NCBI RefSeq assembly: GCF_029867415.1
Contig: NC_081183.1
Coordinates: 139,895,951 to 139,959,950, forward strand
Direction of reading: 5' to 3'
Origin: Vicia villosa
Taxonomy: Eukaryota; Streptophyta; Magnoliopsida; Fabales; Fabaceae
Length of the DNA stretch: 64,000 bases
Shown here: in pieces, positions 24,965 to 34,728 of the stretch
Numbering within the stretch: position 1 is the first letter of the stretch
How the letters are laid out: each line of letters begins with the position of its first letter
Notes under the pieces: generated by a model
Told to the model about the DNA's origin: nothing
Databases searched by the model: none
Seen by the model: the letters and a program-made list of their open reading frames with translations, nothing else
Position numbers and translations under genes: made by a program

Positions 24965-25610
24965 ACCTTTTTAGGTAGTCTTCTTTAAGAAAAATCCTAC
25001 GATCCTTTCTAGGAACCTTTTCAGGTAGTCTTTTCCAAGACATTTATCATCCTTTCAAGAACCTCTTCAGGTAGTCTTCTTTAAGACATTCTAAGAACAT
25101 TTCTAGGTAGTCTTCTTTAAGACAATCATCGTCATTTCTAATAACCTTTTCAGGTAGTCTTCTTCAAGATATTTCTTTTTCTAAGTACCTTTTCAGGTAG
25201 TCTTCTTCAAGACATCCCTTTTTCTAAGTTCCTTTTCAGGTAGTCTTCTTCAAGACATTCCTTTTCTAAGTGCCTTTTCAGGTAGTCTTCTTCAAGATAT
25301 TTCTTTTTCTAAGTACCTTTTCAGGTAGTTTTCTTCAAGACATTCCTTTTCTAAGTGCCTTTTCAGGTAGTCTTCTTCGAGACATTCTTGTTCTAAGTAC
25401 CTTTTCAGGTAGTCTTTTTCGAACAATTTGGCATCCTTTTCAGGAATCCCTTTAGGTAGTCTTTTAAGACATTTTTCCAGCCTTTTCAGGTAGCCACCCT
25501 TAAGACATTCCTCTTTCTCTGTTGAAAACCTTTTTAAGGTAGTCTTCTTTAAGACAAATGTTCATGTCCATTCCAGAAACCTTTTCAGGTAGTCTTATAG
25601 AAGACATTAT
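24965..25610 (+). repeat. 42-bp tandem array with GTCTT/AAGAC hairpins
   Basis: About 15 units carry 'ttttcaggtagtcttcttca' followed by 'agacatt'. The central units (25152-25407) are spaced 42-44 bp; the outer ones vary more. GTCTT-CTTC-AAGAC can form a 5-bp stem with a 4-base loop in most units. Confidence 0.9.
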
Positions 25611-26217
25611 TTCGTTCCACTCATTACATCAATCAACATATGCATAAGCACTGTCCCATACATCAAAACATCCAATTCAAAACTCTGGTGCTAAGCTATA
25701 CTATCCATATGCTTCCCGGTAACCTTACCGATGCCAGTAACCTTACTGTTGGTTCATTTCCAATCACCTGATTGATGTATCCCGGTAACCCTACCGATGA
25801 TAGCAACCTTGCCGTCCATTTGACTCATAAACATACGTACATACGCATTAGCATATACATATCATCTAGCGCATTCACATACTGCATATCACAGAGGCCC
25901 AACTTCATTAGCAGTCCAAAACATTTCAAAATCCAATTCTCGTTTGGTAGTTAGTTCGCGTCTGACTGTTACCTCAAAGCCAGTTCCCGTCCAGTAGTCA
26001 GTTCTCGTCTGACTGTTACCCCTATTCCAATTCCCATTCCAATTCCAATTCCAAACTTCTATGTTTCTATCCTATTCCAATTCCCATTCTAATTCCAACT
26101 CCAAACTCCTATTTTTTCGGATCCTATTTCGATTCCCATTCCAATTCCAATTCCAAACTCCTATTTTTATTTCAAATCCCATTTCAATTCCAATTTCAAA
26201 TACTATTCCAATTTCAA

Positions 26218-26716
26218 TTTCAATTCAAATCGTAACCCTCGCGTTACGTCTTATCACGGCAGTGATAATGGCACCTCCTATTTCAATCCAAATCGTAACC
26301 CTCGCGTTACGTCTTATCACGGCAGTGATAATGGCACCTCCTATTTCAATCCAAATTGTAACCCTCGCGTTACGTCTTATCACGGCAGTGATAATGGCAC
26401 CTCCTATTTCAAACCAAATCGTAACCCTCGCGTTACGTCTTATCACGACAGTGATAATGGCACCTCCTATTTCAATCCAAATCGTAACCCTCGCGTTACG
26501 TCTTATCACGGAAGTGATAATGGCACCTCCTATTTCAAACCAAATCGTAACCCTCGCATTACGTCTTATCACGGCAGTGATAATGGCACCTCCTATTTCA
26601 ATCCAAATCGTAACCCTCGCGTTACGTCTTATCACGGCAGTGATAATGGCACCTCCTATTTCAAAACAAATCGTAACCCTCACGTTACATCTTATCACGG
26701 CAGTGATAATGGCACC
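26218..26716 (+). repeat. 63-bp tandem array, eight units
   Basis: Eight near-identical units contain 'cgtaaccctcgcgttacgtc', then 'ttatcacggcagtgataatg', then 'gcacctcctatttca'. TATCAC-GGCA-GTGATA is a perfect 6-bp stem with a 4-base loop. Because 63 is divisible by 3, both strands stay open across the array, producing long but artefactual reading frames (243 codons on +, 170 on -). Confidence 0.95.
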
Positions 26717-27368
26717 GAGCTCATTGGCAATAGCCAAAACTCATTTCAACTTCAGTTTCAATTTCAATCCCAATAATGATTTATTGCGTTAGTCCCTGAG
26801 CAGCAAATAAAGTTATGTCTTATCACGTTAGTCCCCTTGGCAGTGATACAGAATTACGTTTCCTCGAAAATAGGGATTTATTTTCCCTATTTTTCAAACA
26901 GTTCTTCAATTGGATTTATCACGTCAGTCCCTTGGCAGTGATCTGCTTCAAAATTTCAAACAAGGTTTTTTTCTTTTCCCAACTTACTAACACACTTCAA
27001 CTGGCGTACTAACAATCATGCATCATTCAACTAACTTACTTCATTCATACATAATGCATATACATACATTGCTCTCATTTATTTTGAGAAGCTCACTGCA
27101 TCATACATTGCATGCATCATAACATTGCATAAAATTCAGGTTGCCTCTTTAGGCTATGCTACAATCAAAGCATCTGGTTCCTTCCAGAAAGTACATGCTT
27201 CACAAGGAGAAGGGTATTTACCTTGGGTGGCATCTTTAAGCCCATCCCCCACAGAACTCTTGCCTGAACAAATGCAAATTTTAGGGCATTTCAGTGTCCA
27301 ATCATCTTCTACCTTTAGATCACGATAGGCAGACATGCCTATCTGACTCTTCAGGTTTAAGAAGATTG

Positions 27369-27380
27369 AACAGGGGCAGC
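27369..27380 (+). other. Polypurine tract of element A
   Basis: AACAGGGGCAGC directly precedes TGTCATACCCC of the 3' LTR. It is identical in core to that of element B. Confidence 0.85.
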
Positions 27381-27448
27381 TGTCATACCCCAAAATTTGC
27401 CCTCTTCATTTCATCTTCAATGATTCATTTCATCTTTAATGATTCAAG
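27381..27448 (+). mobile_element. 3' LTR of element A, left stub
   Basis: The first 47 bases match the start of the 5' LTR (4323-4369). A 19-bp stretch is then repeated in tandem (27409-27427 and 27428-27446, one difference), and the sequence changes to Athila leader at TCAAG (27444-27448), which both partners share. The rest of the LTR is at 39116-40565. Confidence 0.9.
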
Positions 27449-27452
27449 TTTT

Positions 27453-27470
27453 TGGCGCCGTTGCCGGGGA
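27453..27470 (+). other. Primer-binding site of C1
   Basis: TGGCGCCGTTGCCGGGGA after 'caagttt'. It is the Athila-type site, repeated exactly at 32287 and 37403. The LTR that should precede it is missing because of the junction at 27444-27448. Confidence 0.85.
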
Positions 27471-27662
27471 CTGCCAAAATATAGAGTTTTAATTTTAGTT
27501 CAATTGAAATTTTGTTGCTTGTCAACTAAAATTTTGTTTTCAGTTTTTATTTATTTGAATTTGATTTTATTATAAAAAAAAAAGAAAAAAAAATTCAGAT
27601 TATTTTTGCTTCATGAATTCTTCTATACTTTGCTACTAACAAATTGTCTGAGTTTTGTAGCT

Positions 27663-28424
27663 ATGTATTGTTTTGATACACTGCCACCTGTATCTCCTGC
27701 ATGTTGGTCGCCTGATTCAGGAGTCACCTTGGAAGAGGTGACTAAAATTTTTAAAGCATATAAGAGAGAGGTAAGAATCCTTATGAATGAATGTAAGGAA
27801 GCTAACTTTTATCCAGATAGGTTTATTTGGAGAAAGTTAGAGTTGGAAGAAGAATACATGGAACCAAAAGAAAAATGCATAATATCAGATGAAGAGGATG
27901 CAGTAAGAATAGAAGAATTTGAGGTAAAAAAGAAATATGGGGAAGAAGAAATAAAGAAACTTGAAGATGATCGAGTTTTGGATAAAACCACAAATTTATT
28001 AATTTGTGAAGATGTGGTCACCCAACAAGAAAATCTTCAACAAGAGAGTATCCCCAAAAACTATTTTTACAACAAGGCAGATGAAAGACAAGAAATTGAC
28101 AAAGTACTGGAAGACATTTATGCCTTGTTCAATAAAATCAATCTAAAATGGATTTGGCAGCAACATCATCAGTACTTTAAGTTCATGGGATTGCTACCAA
28201 ACAAAAGAAAGAAAAAAGGTGATGTGTTCTTTGTGTCATATATGCCAAATGGATCGTCGAGCCATGCGACGTTAAACGAAGCGCTTCGTGGGAGGCAACC
28301 CATGCTTTTAACAACTTATTTTTCTTTTTGTGTTTGCTTGTTTTTTTTTGTTTCAGGAAATAAAAAGGGAGACTTTCTGGTGAATGCTAGGAAGTATCAG
28401 TTAGAGTTGCACCACCCTCTGTGA
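27663..28424 (+). CDS. Unknown ORF in gag-less Athila relative
   Basis: An ATG at 27663 opens 253 codons. The unique part (to about 28250) is highly charged, starting MYCFDTLPPVSPACWSPDSG, with acidic and lysine-rich stretches, likely helical segments (VTLEEVTKIFKAYKREV) and an aromatic block IWQQHHQYFKFMGLLP. I see no zinc knuckle, protease, RT or integrase motif, signal peptide or clear membrane segment in it. From about 28255 the frame runs through the conserved non-coding 'gggaggcaaccca' motif, so its last 55 or so codons may be fortuitous. It occupies the place gag holds in C2, while the leader and 3' region are homologous to C2. I do not recognise the product; it could be a remnant of an Athila extra ORF or captured host sequence. 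The absence of stops over 600 bases suggests recent coding. Confidence 0.5.
   Translation: MYCFDTLPPVSPACWSPDSGVTLEEVTKIFKAYKREVRILMNECKEANFYPDRFIWRKLELEEEYMEPKEKCIISDEEDAVRIEEFEVKKKYGEEEIKKLEDDRVLDKTTNLLICEDVVTQQENLQQESIPKNYFYNKADERQEIDKVLEDIYALFNKINLKWIWQQHHQYFKFMGLLPNKRKKKGDVFFVSYMPNGSSSHATLNEALRGRQPMLLTTYFSFCVCLFFFVSGNKKGDFLVNARKYQLELHHPL
28255..28302 (+). promoter_or_regulatory. Conserved Athila post-coding motif, copy 1
   Basis: The motif has 'gccatgcgacgttaaacgaa' followed by 'gcgcttcgtgggaggcaacc'. It contains the self-complementary CGAAGCGCTTCG (28277-28288) and a GTGGG..CCCAT hairpin. Very similar strings recur in plant Athila-like elements near the 3' end of the coding region. The role is unknown. 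Confidence 0.75.
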
Positions 28425-29362
28425 GTCACCCCTCTCGGGCTTGTTCTTAAACATCGGGGCCAATGTTTAGTTCAAGTTTGGGGGAGAATTTATTCTTGCA
28501 TTTTTATTTTTATGTTTTTTTTATGATGTGTAAAACCAAACATTGAGTTCTTCCCAAATTTTGACCGAAATTTTAATTTTTGTTGAAGAGTTTTTGATCC
28601 TAAAGAGCGATCGGGAATAGTATATAGAGATGAAGCGAGGATTGTTTGAGGACAGGAAGTTCGGAATAATGTGACAAGAAGAGGTTTGCTTAAACACCCT
28701 TGGTTCCCTAAAAGAGATACGAGTCTAACGTGTAGATTTGCACCATAGTACTTGTCTCCTGAGAAGTACTTCTCGAGTAGCTTATTGATACAGTCTGGCA
28801 TAATTCAGATTCACTTGCATGATGACTGGTTGAAAAAAAAAAGAGATATAAAGTTGGCACCAAATGATGAAAAGGCGGTAAAAGACAATCGGCTCGCTAA
28901 GTTGGGTAACCCTCACCCGGTTATTCAGCCCAAAGGAGATTGATCCCCAAACGTCGTCCAAAAGGACAATATATAACTGCAAAGTTTGAAAATTTCATCG
29001 GTAATAAAAAGTAGCCAATGCTGCTAGTTTGGTGCCAAGAAAAGAAAATAAGAAGCCTCGAGTCGTCTCATGCAGGTGATGATTATTATAAGAAATGCAG
29101 TGCCTTAATATGATTGTCCGAATGAAAGAGGAGGAAAATCGGAAAAAGACTTAAGTGCAAAGCATAGTTGGAGAGGTATCCGAAACGGGAGCTTGAGGTT
29201 TAATGTGGTAACAGAAACTCGTCGCGTCATGTGAATGCCGAACCAACTGTTTCTTGATCAATACAGACGGATATCTCACGTATGAACACCGTGTGCTTTG
29301 AAGTTCATTAACTTTTGTAATTGTCGCTTGAGGTCAAGCAACGGTTTAAGTTTGAGGGAGTT
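28425..29362 (+). other. 3' region of C1 with two polypurine tracts
   Basis: Non-coding, homologous to 35078-36022 of C2. An internal tract GGGGGAG at 28480-28486 ('caagtttgggggag') and a terminal tract 'taagtttgagggagtt' at 29347-29362 are present; the terminal one directly precedes LTR a. No usable gene. Confidence 0.8.
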
Positions 29363-30906
29363 TGATCAGTGGTTTTTACACGTTTATTTACCGTTGATTT
29401 TAGTCGTCTTTGCTTTATATTGTCAAGTGTTTTACTTCATTCTTCTACATTTTATGCTATGGTTGTGTATTTTACTGTTTGCAGGCTCAAAGGAATAAAT
29501 CGAGACAAATCAATGCGAAAAGTACAAAAAGGAGAGTTTCGAAGGAAGTGAAAAATCAAGCTACATGAGGTCTGACACGACCACCTGTGTCACCTAAAAC
29601 TGGCCGTATTAGGATGAAGCGTGGCCAAGAAAATGCAAAAGAGATGAAATTCATGGGGCTAACACGGCTCGTGTTAGCAAGTGTGAGATCTAGAAATTTT
29701 CAGCATGTTTCTCATCGTGACAGGCGTGTAGTATTTTGATCATAACTGGAGCTTCGTAACTCGGAATGACGCGGTTCCGGTGGCAAAATTTCGCTAACGA
29801 AAAGGGATACAACATTCCTGAAGAACGCAAATCCAAGTTCTGAAGTTAAGGACCAACACGGCCCGTGTTACCTAACACGGCCACCCGTATTTGCAGTGCT
29901 GAGTGTGATTTTGAAAAATTAAGTTCAGGAGGCCGACACGGCCACCCGTGTTGCCTGACACGGCCAGTGTTGGCTAAAACGTTGATTTTGCTGATTTTTG
30001 TGATTTTTTATTAAGTGTTTACCCAAGGGGCATTTTGGGTACATCCAACCAACCTAAGTGAGTCTGCACTATTTAGAAGAGTTTTAACGATGAATTAGGG
30101 GACTTTTTGACGGAGAGAAGATACACGATTGGAGAAAACAAAGGTTTGGGAGAGAAGAAGGTTTTCATGAACGGAAGCGATTGAAGATCAACTTTCATCT
30201 TAATTCTTGTAATGTCTCTATTTTATATTTTGTTTTCTTTGAACAATATGAGTAACTAAACCCTAATGCTAGGGGGTGTCCCTGATTTGATTCTGTAATG
30301 ATTTTGAATTCCTGAGTTCATCAATAGATTTGTTTTCTTATTTAATTTAATTGTACAAGGTTTTTATGCTTTCTTTGTCGGACCAACAAGATTGATTTAC
30401 GGTTAACAACCAGCTGGACAACGATTGTTAAGGTTTTTGTACGATTAGACTATAGTAGATATCACCTAGGACTAGGGATACCCTATAGTTACCGGTTAAC
30501 TCTTGATAACATAAAGGCTTGATTTCATCATAATTCTCTAAGGACTTAGGACTTAGGATGAATGTTCAAAGGTTTTCCCACTAAGGACTTAGGGGAAAAT
30601 AATCTAAAGGGCGGTAATTAAAGGTTATGAACTTGTTGAAGAGATCTAAATCCAAGGTTATTACAGGAACAATCACACACTTTACCCTAGCATAATACTC
30701 ATATTTGTCAAAAAGCCAATTTACTTTTCTGCTTATTTTAATTATTTTTAGTCACAATTTGCAAACAAAACTCCAAATATAGTTTTTGTTTAATTGAACC
30801 ATTATTTAAACTCAATATTAACGTGCAGTCCTTGAGATCGACATTCGGGGAATTTCCCTATTATTACTACAGAGGCAAAATAGTAAACTTGCTATTTTAC
30901 CGATCA
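29363..30906 (+). mobile_element. Athila LTR a
   Basis: A 1544-bp LTR from TGATCAGTGG to CGATCA. It has the same organisation as LTRs b and c but is clearly diverged from them. It includes ACACGG/CCGTGT inverted repeats (about 29572-29975), 'tatcacctaggactagggat' and the conserved U5 end 'acagaggcaaaatagta'. It is a different, probably older, subfamily member. Confidence 0.85.
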
Positions 30907-30913
30907 AGTTTTT
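30907..30913 (+). other. Deletion junction between LTR a and LTR b
   Basis: After CGATCA the sequence has 'agttttt', the 7 bases that normally lead to the primer-binding site, then continues as LTR b from its ninth base. TGG (30913-30915) is shared by the lost primer-binding site start and the LTR b start (TGATCAGTGG). A whole internal region has been deleted at a 3-bp match. Confidence 0.85.
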
Positions 30914-32280
30914 GGATTTCACACATATATTTATCGTTGTTTTTAAGTATGTTTAAGTTATGTTATTGAGTGTTTTATTTCTTTATTCGTCATTTTATGC
31001 TTTGGTTGTATGTTTTAATGTTTTCAGACTGATATGGAGAAATCGGAGTAAATCAGTGCAAAACTCGGAGTTTCGAAGAAGTTCAGAAAACATGTTTCAG
31101 GAGGCCTGACACGGGTGGCCGTGTTGCCTAACACGGGTGGCCGTGTTGCCCAACACGGGCCGTGTCAGGAAAAGAGCTGGGAGCAAAGTTTGAGAGGAAG
31201 GAAAAACAGTGAAGCAACACGGGTGCCCGTGTTGCACAACACGGCCCGTGTTGCACATCCTGGGACCAAACAATGAAAATAAATAATAACAGTGAAGCAA
31301 CACGGGTTCCCGTGTTGCACAACACGGCCCGTGTTGGGTTTGACGCTGATTTCAGTGATTTTTGTGATTTTGTCCAGTGGTTTGCCTGCAAGGGTGTTTT
31401 TGGGATTTCCAACCAACTTAAGTGAGTCTGCACTATTTATGAGAGTTTTCAAGAGGAATTAGGGATCTTTTTGCCACACGAAGAATTGGAGGATAGAGAA
31501 AGGAAGCCTATGCAATTGGAGAAGAACAGAGAACTCTCATGAGCGGAAGCCAGTGAAGATCAAAGTTCATCATCTCTATTGTAATGTCTTTATTTGATAT
31601 CTTTGTAATTTCTTTGGATGATAGGAGTAGCTAAACCCCCCAATGCTAGGGGGGTGTCCCTGATTAACATTTGTGATGATTTTGAAGTCCGAATTTCAAT
31701 AACATATTTCTCTTTTAAATTCAATTTAATGGTATAATGTTTTTAATGCTTTCCTCGTCGGACCAACTGGATTGATTCATGACTGACAATTAGGATTGAC
31801 CTCCATTGTTAGGGTTTTTATACCATTATACTATAGTAGATATCACCTAGGACTAGGGATACCCTATAGTAACCGGATTGTTCTTGATTATAATAATACT
31901 TGATTTGATCCCTGATTTCGAAGGACTTTGGGATTAGGATTTCAATGTTCAAAGGTTTGCCCACTAAGGACTTAGGAGCAAATACCCTTAAGAACCGGTA
32001 ATTGATAAGTTGAATTTTGTTAATGAAACAAGGGTTCAGAATTGTTACATGTTAATGCACACACCTACCCTGGCATGTTACTCATATTTGGCTAAATCAA
32101 CCTTTTTAAGTTTATTTGCAATATAATTCGTAATCATAAAAACCAAAACCCCCAAGGCTTTTTGTTTAATTGAAGTGTTACTAACTCTATAATATCACGC
32201 AGTCCTTGAGATCGATATTCGGGGAATTTTCCCTTTATTACTACAGAGGCAAAATAGTACACTTGCTATTTTATCGATCA
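30914..32280 (+). mobile_element. Athila LTR b (lacks first 8 bases)
   Basis: 1367 bp, matching LTR c (36023-37396) with about four substitutions and one indel. It ends TTATCGATCA. A cluster of ACACGG/CCGTGT inverted repeats lies at 31104-31339. Minus-strand frames of about 100 codons over this cluster are products of the palindromic repeats. Confidence 0.92.
31104..31339. repeat. ACACGG/CCGTGT palindrome cluster in LTR b
   Basis: About seven short inverted repeats such as ACACGGgtggCCGTGT, ACACGGGTGCCCGTGT and AACACGGCCCGTGTT lie within 236 bp. LTR c has the same cluster at 36220-36455, with two base changes. Confidence 0.9.
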
Positions 32281-32286
32281 AGTTTT

Positions 32287-32304
32287 TGGCGCCGTTGCCG
32301 GGGA
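32287..32304 (+). other. Primer-binding site of C2
   Basis: TGGCGCCGTTGCCGGGGA lies six bases after the end of LTR b, in the order expected of an Athila element. Confidence 0.88.
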
Positions 32305-32451
32305 CTGCCGAAAATTGTAGAGTTTTTAGTTTTATTTCAATTAGAATTTTATTGCTCTGCGACTAAAATTTTATTTTCTGAAAAAAAGAAAAAAAAAAAT
32401 TATATTTTATTTGACTTTTGTTCCTCATTCTAATAATTATCTAATCTGTTT

Positions 32452-34728
32452 ATGCGAGGTAAGGCCTCAGCAGAATTTCTTTTTGACGCAAAAATTGAAA
32501 GGACTTTTCACGCAAGGCGCAGACAAACTCGTCAAGCTAAACTGGAATCTGAGGAAGAAGTAATTACAGTTCATTCTGGTTCAGACACCGAAAGTGAAGA
32601 AGAGATCATGGGCGAGGTACCACCACCAGAGAGACTTCTCGGAGACTATGGTGCTAGAAACACACCGGGAGGAAGACTAACTATTGTCAACCAACCGGTG
32701 AATGTTCCTAATTTTCAATTGCATCCAAGCACCATCACTCAGCTCGAAAGAAAGCCTTTCACCGGAAAGGTTAATGAAGATGCAAACAAGCACCTACAGA
32801 GGTTTCTGACCATGAGTACAACTTTAAAAATCGAAGGTCATACAGAAGAGGCCAAGAAGCTGAGAATGTTTCCATTCACCTTGGCAGAAGAAGCAGAAGA
32901 GTGGTTTTATTCCATTCCAGCGGGCAGCATTACATCATGGGAAGAGATGGAAAAAGCTTTCTTAAATGAGTATTTTCCCGCCTCGGTATTTATAAGGAAG
33001 AGGTATGACATTCTGAATTTCAAGCAGAAGGAGGGTGAGCCCTTAGGAGATGCATACAAAAGATTCAAAAGAATTCTAGTAGCATGTCCCACTCACAATA
33101 TGGACAAGACTGAACAGATGCAAGTATTTGTCAATGGGCTCAGAATGAAAACAAAACAGTTAATTGATAGAGCAGCTGGAGGCTCGACAAATTTCACAAC
33201 AGCCTCAGGCATCATAAAAATCATTGAAGCAATAGCTGCAAATGAGCATTTGGAATTGTATGACAGGTGTGCTAGCAAACCGGAAGGAATCATTGATCTC
33301 AAGCTGGAGACTTCTAAAACTCGGGTTGAAGATGCGATAGCCGCAGAAGTTGAAAAGAAATTAAAGGCTATGAATTTAGGTAAACAACAAGTGGCTCAAG
33401 TTCAACAAGCTCAACCTGTAAGCTGTGAAATATGTAATGGCCCACACCAAACGGTGTACTGTTTTGCTACTCCCAAGCAGATTGAAGAAATCAAATTCCT
33501 AAGGCAAAACAACCCGTATTCTAACACCTATAATCCAGGGTGGAAGAATCATCCAAATTTTGCTTGGAAAGATCAACAACAACAAGGTACCCAGAAGGCA
33601 GAGTGGGAAGTGGCAATTGAAAGATTAGTTGGGCAGTGTTCTCAGTTCCAAGAAGAAACAAGAAACAACCACAGAAACACTTCAGCCTCAATTAAAAATC
33701 TGGAAGTTCAAGTGGGGCAGATAGCACAGCATCTCACTCTACAGGCACAAGGTACCCTTCCGAGCTCAACTCTGAAAAATCCGAAAGACCAAGAGAAGAT
33801 TAATGCTGTTACTACAAGAAGTAGGAGAGTAGCAGAATCTGAAAAAGAAAAGGAGGAAATAGATGACCCCATGGTAATAGAGGTGGATCTGGAAATAAGA
33901 GAGAATCCAAAAGATCCAGAAGTTGTGGTACCACCGGTTAAACCAATTGAAGAAAAAATTAAGAAAGACGCGGAACCGGTGATAAAACTACCCTTCCCCT
34001 CCAGAGTGACAAAGAAGGGTTCAAGAGAGAAAGACTTTGAGAAGTTTACTAAGTTGTTCAAAAAGTTAGAGGTAAATCTACCATTCTTTGAAGCCCTTGA
34101 GCACATGCCTTTGTATAAGAAATTTATGAAGGAGGTGTTGGCGAAAAAGAGATCACTAGGAGGAGAACCAAAAATTGCAACGGAGAAGTGTGGTATAGTC
34201 TCAACAGCAAGAAAGATCCCAATAAAGAGGAAAGACCCTGGGGCAGTGGCGATACCATGCACTGTCAAGAATATAGCATTTAAAAAGGTACTCCTCGATT
34301 CTGGATCTAGTGTGAGTTTAATGCCTTTGTCCATTTTCAAAAAGCTTGAATTAGAAAAGATTAGTGAAAGTAAGACACAGTTAAGGTTCGCTGATCACAC
34401 CGTCAAGAAATCCTATGGGGTAGCTGAAGATGTACTAGTGGAAGTTGATAAGTTTGTATTCCCTGTTGACTTCCACATCATGGATATTCCGGAAGACGAA
34501 GAAACTCCTATCCTTCTTGGGAGACCATTTTTGTCGACAGGCCGCTGCAACCTCGACATTGAAAAAGGGACACTAACGCTAAAATCATTTGATGAAGAAG
34601 TAACCTTGAAGATGTTAGGAGTTAAGAAAAATAGGGCAGGCGGGAATGAGAAAACTTCAGCTGGTATACAGAAGGTGAAAAAGAAGACAAAAATCCTAAA
34701 AATCTCCAAGAAAAAGTTTCAGGCATAG
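32452..34728 (+). CDS. Athila gag-protease polyprotein (intact)
   Basis: An ATG at 32452 opens 758 codons. Residues about 95-260 form the retrotransposon gag core, with FPFTLAEEAEEWFYSIPAGS and the NFKQKEGEPLGDAYKRFKRI block, which assembles the particle. A zinc knuckle of unusual spacing, CX2CX3HX4C, lies at 325-337 (CEICNGPHQTVYC). A Q/N-rich linker and a lysine/glutamate-rich segment follow. An aspartic protease starts at about 600, with LLDSGSSVSLMPL (catalytic D at 616) and ILLGRPFL. The frame ends about 110 residues after that catalytic D with a basic tail; no RT, RNase H or integrase follows. This is the layout of gag-only non-autonomous elements (TR-GAG type). The frame is uninterrupted and the flanking LTRs are close, so it may have been active recently. 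Minus-strand frames within it are shadows. Confidence 0.93.
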   Translation: MRGKASAEFLFDAKIERTFHARRRQTRQAKLESEEEVITVHSGSDTESEEEIMGEVPPPERLLGDYGARNTPGGRLTIVNQPVNVPNFQLHPSTITQLERKPFTGKVNEDANKHLQRFLTMSTTLKIEGHTEEAKKLRMFPFTLAEEAEEWFYSIPAGSITSWEEMEKAFLNEYFPASVFIRKRYDILNFKQKEGEPLGDAYKRFKRILVACPTHNMDKTEQMQVFVNGLRMKTKQLIDRAAGGSTNFTTASGIIKIIEAIAANEHLELYDRCASKPEGIIDLKLETSKTRVEDAIAAEVEKKLKAMNLGKQQVAQVQQAQPVSCEICNGPHQTVYCFATPKQIEEIKFLRQNNPYSNTYNPGWKNHPNFAWKDQQQQGTQKAEWEVAIERLVGQCSQFQEETRNNHRNTSASIKNLEVQVGQIAQHLTLQAQGTLPSSTLKNPKDQEKINAVTTRSRRVAESEKEKEEIDDPMVIEVDLEIRENPKDPEVVVPPVKPIEEKIKKDAEPVIKLPFPSRVTKKGSREKDFEKFTKLFKKLEVNLPFFEALEHMPLYKKFMKEVLAKKRSLGGEPKIATEKCGIVSTARKIPIKRKDPGAVAIPCTVKNIAFKKVLLDSGSSVSLMPLSIFKKLELEKISESKTQLRFADHTVKKSYGVAEDVLVEVDKFVFPVDFHIMDIPEDEETPILLGRPFLSTGRCNLDIEKGTLTLKSFDEEVTLKMLGVKKNRAGGNEKTSAGIQKVKKKTKILKISKKKFQA

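Larger units (their letters stand above)
21047..27380 (+). other. Internal region of element A, right part
   Basis: This non-coding internal sequence of A starts with the right target duplication of B. It has poly-T and poly-A runs (21090-21180), a leader (21240-21650), diverged repeats (21680-22320), a segment shared with B (23340-23570), a 42-bp array (24965-25610), a CCAATT-rich stretch (26020-26215), a 63-bp array (26218-26716) and two further 'tatcacg..cagtccc..ggcagtgat' elements (26819-26851 and 26918-26942). No gag or pol motif is visible; all open frames are short or products of the repeats. Confidence 0.85.

Noticed and set aside
26061..26792. Long open frames on both strands (243 and 170 codons) with a 21-residue repeat
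   Set aside because: They follow from a 63-bp tandem unit without stops; both strands are open and there is no start context or domain.
27606..27662. Upstream extension of the unknown C1 ORF
   Set aside because: It would start at TTG; the first ATG is 27663.
31128..31433. Minus-strand frames of about 100 codons over LTR b (and c at 36244)
   Set aside because: Produced by the ACACGG/CCGTGT palindromes; the translated repeats (NTGTRVA-like) have no protein character.
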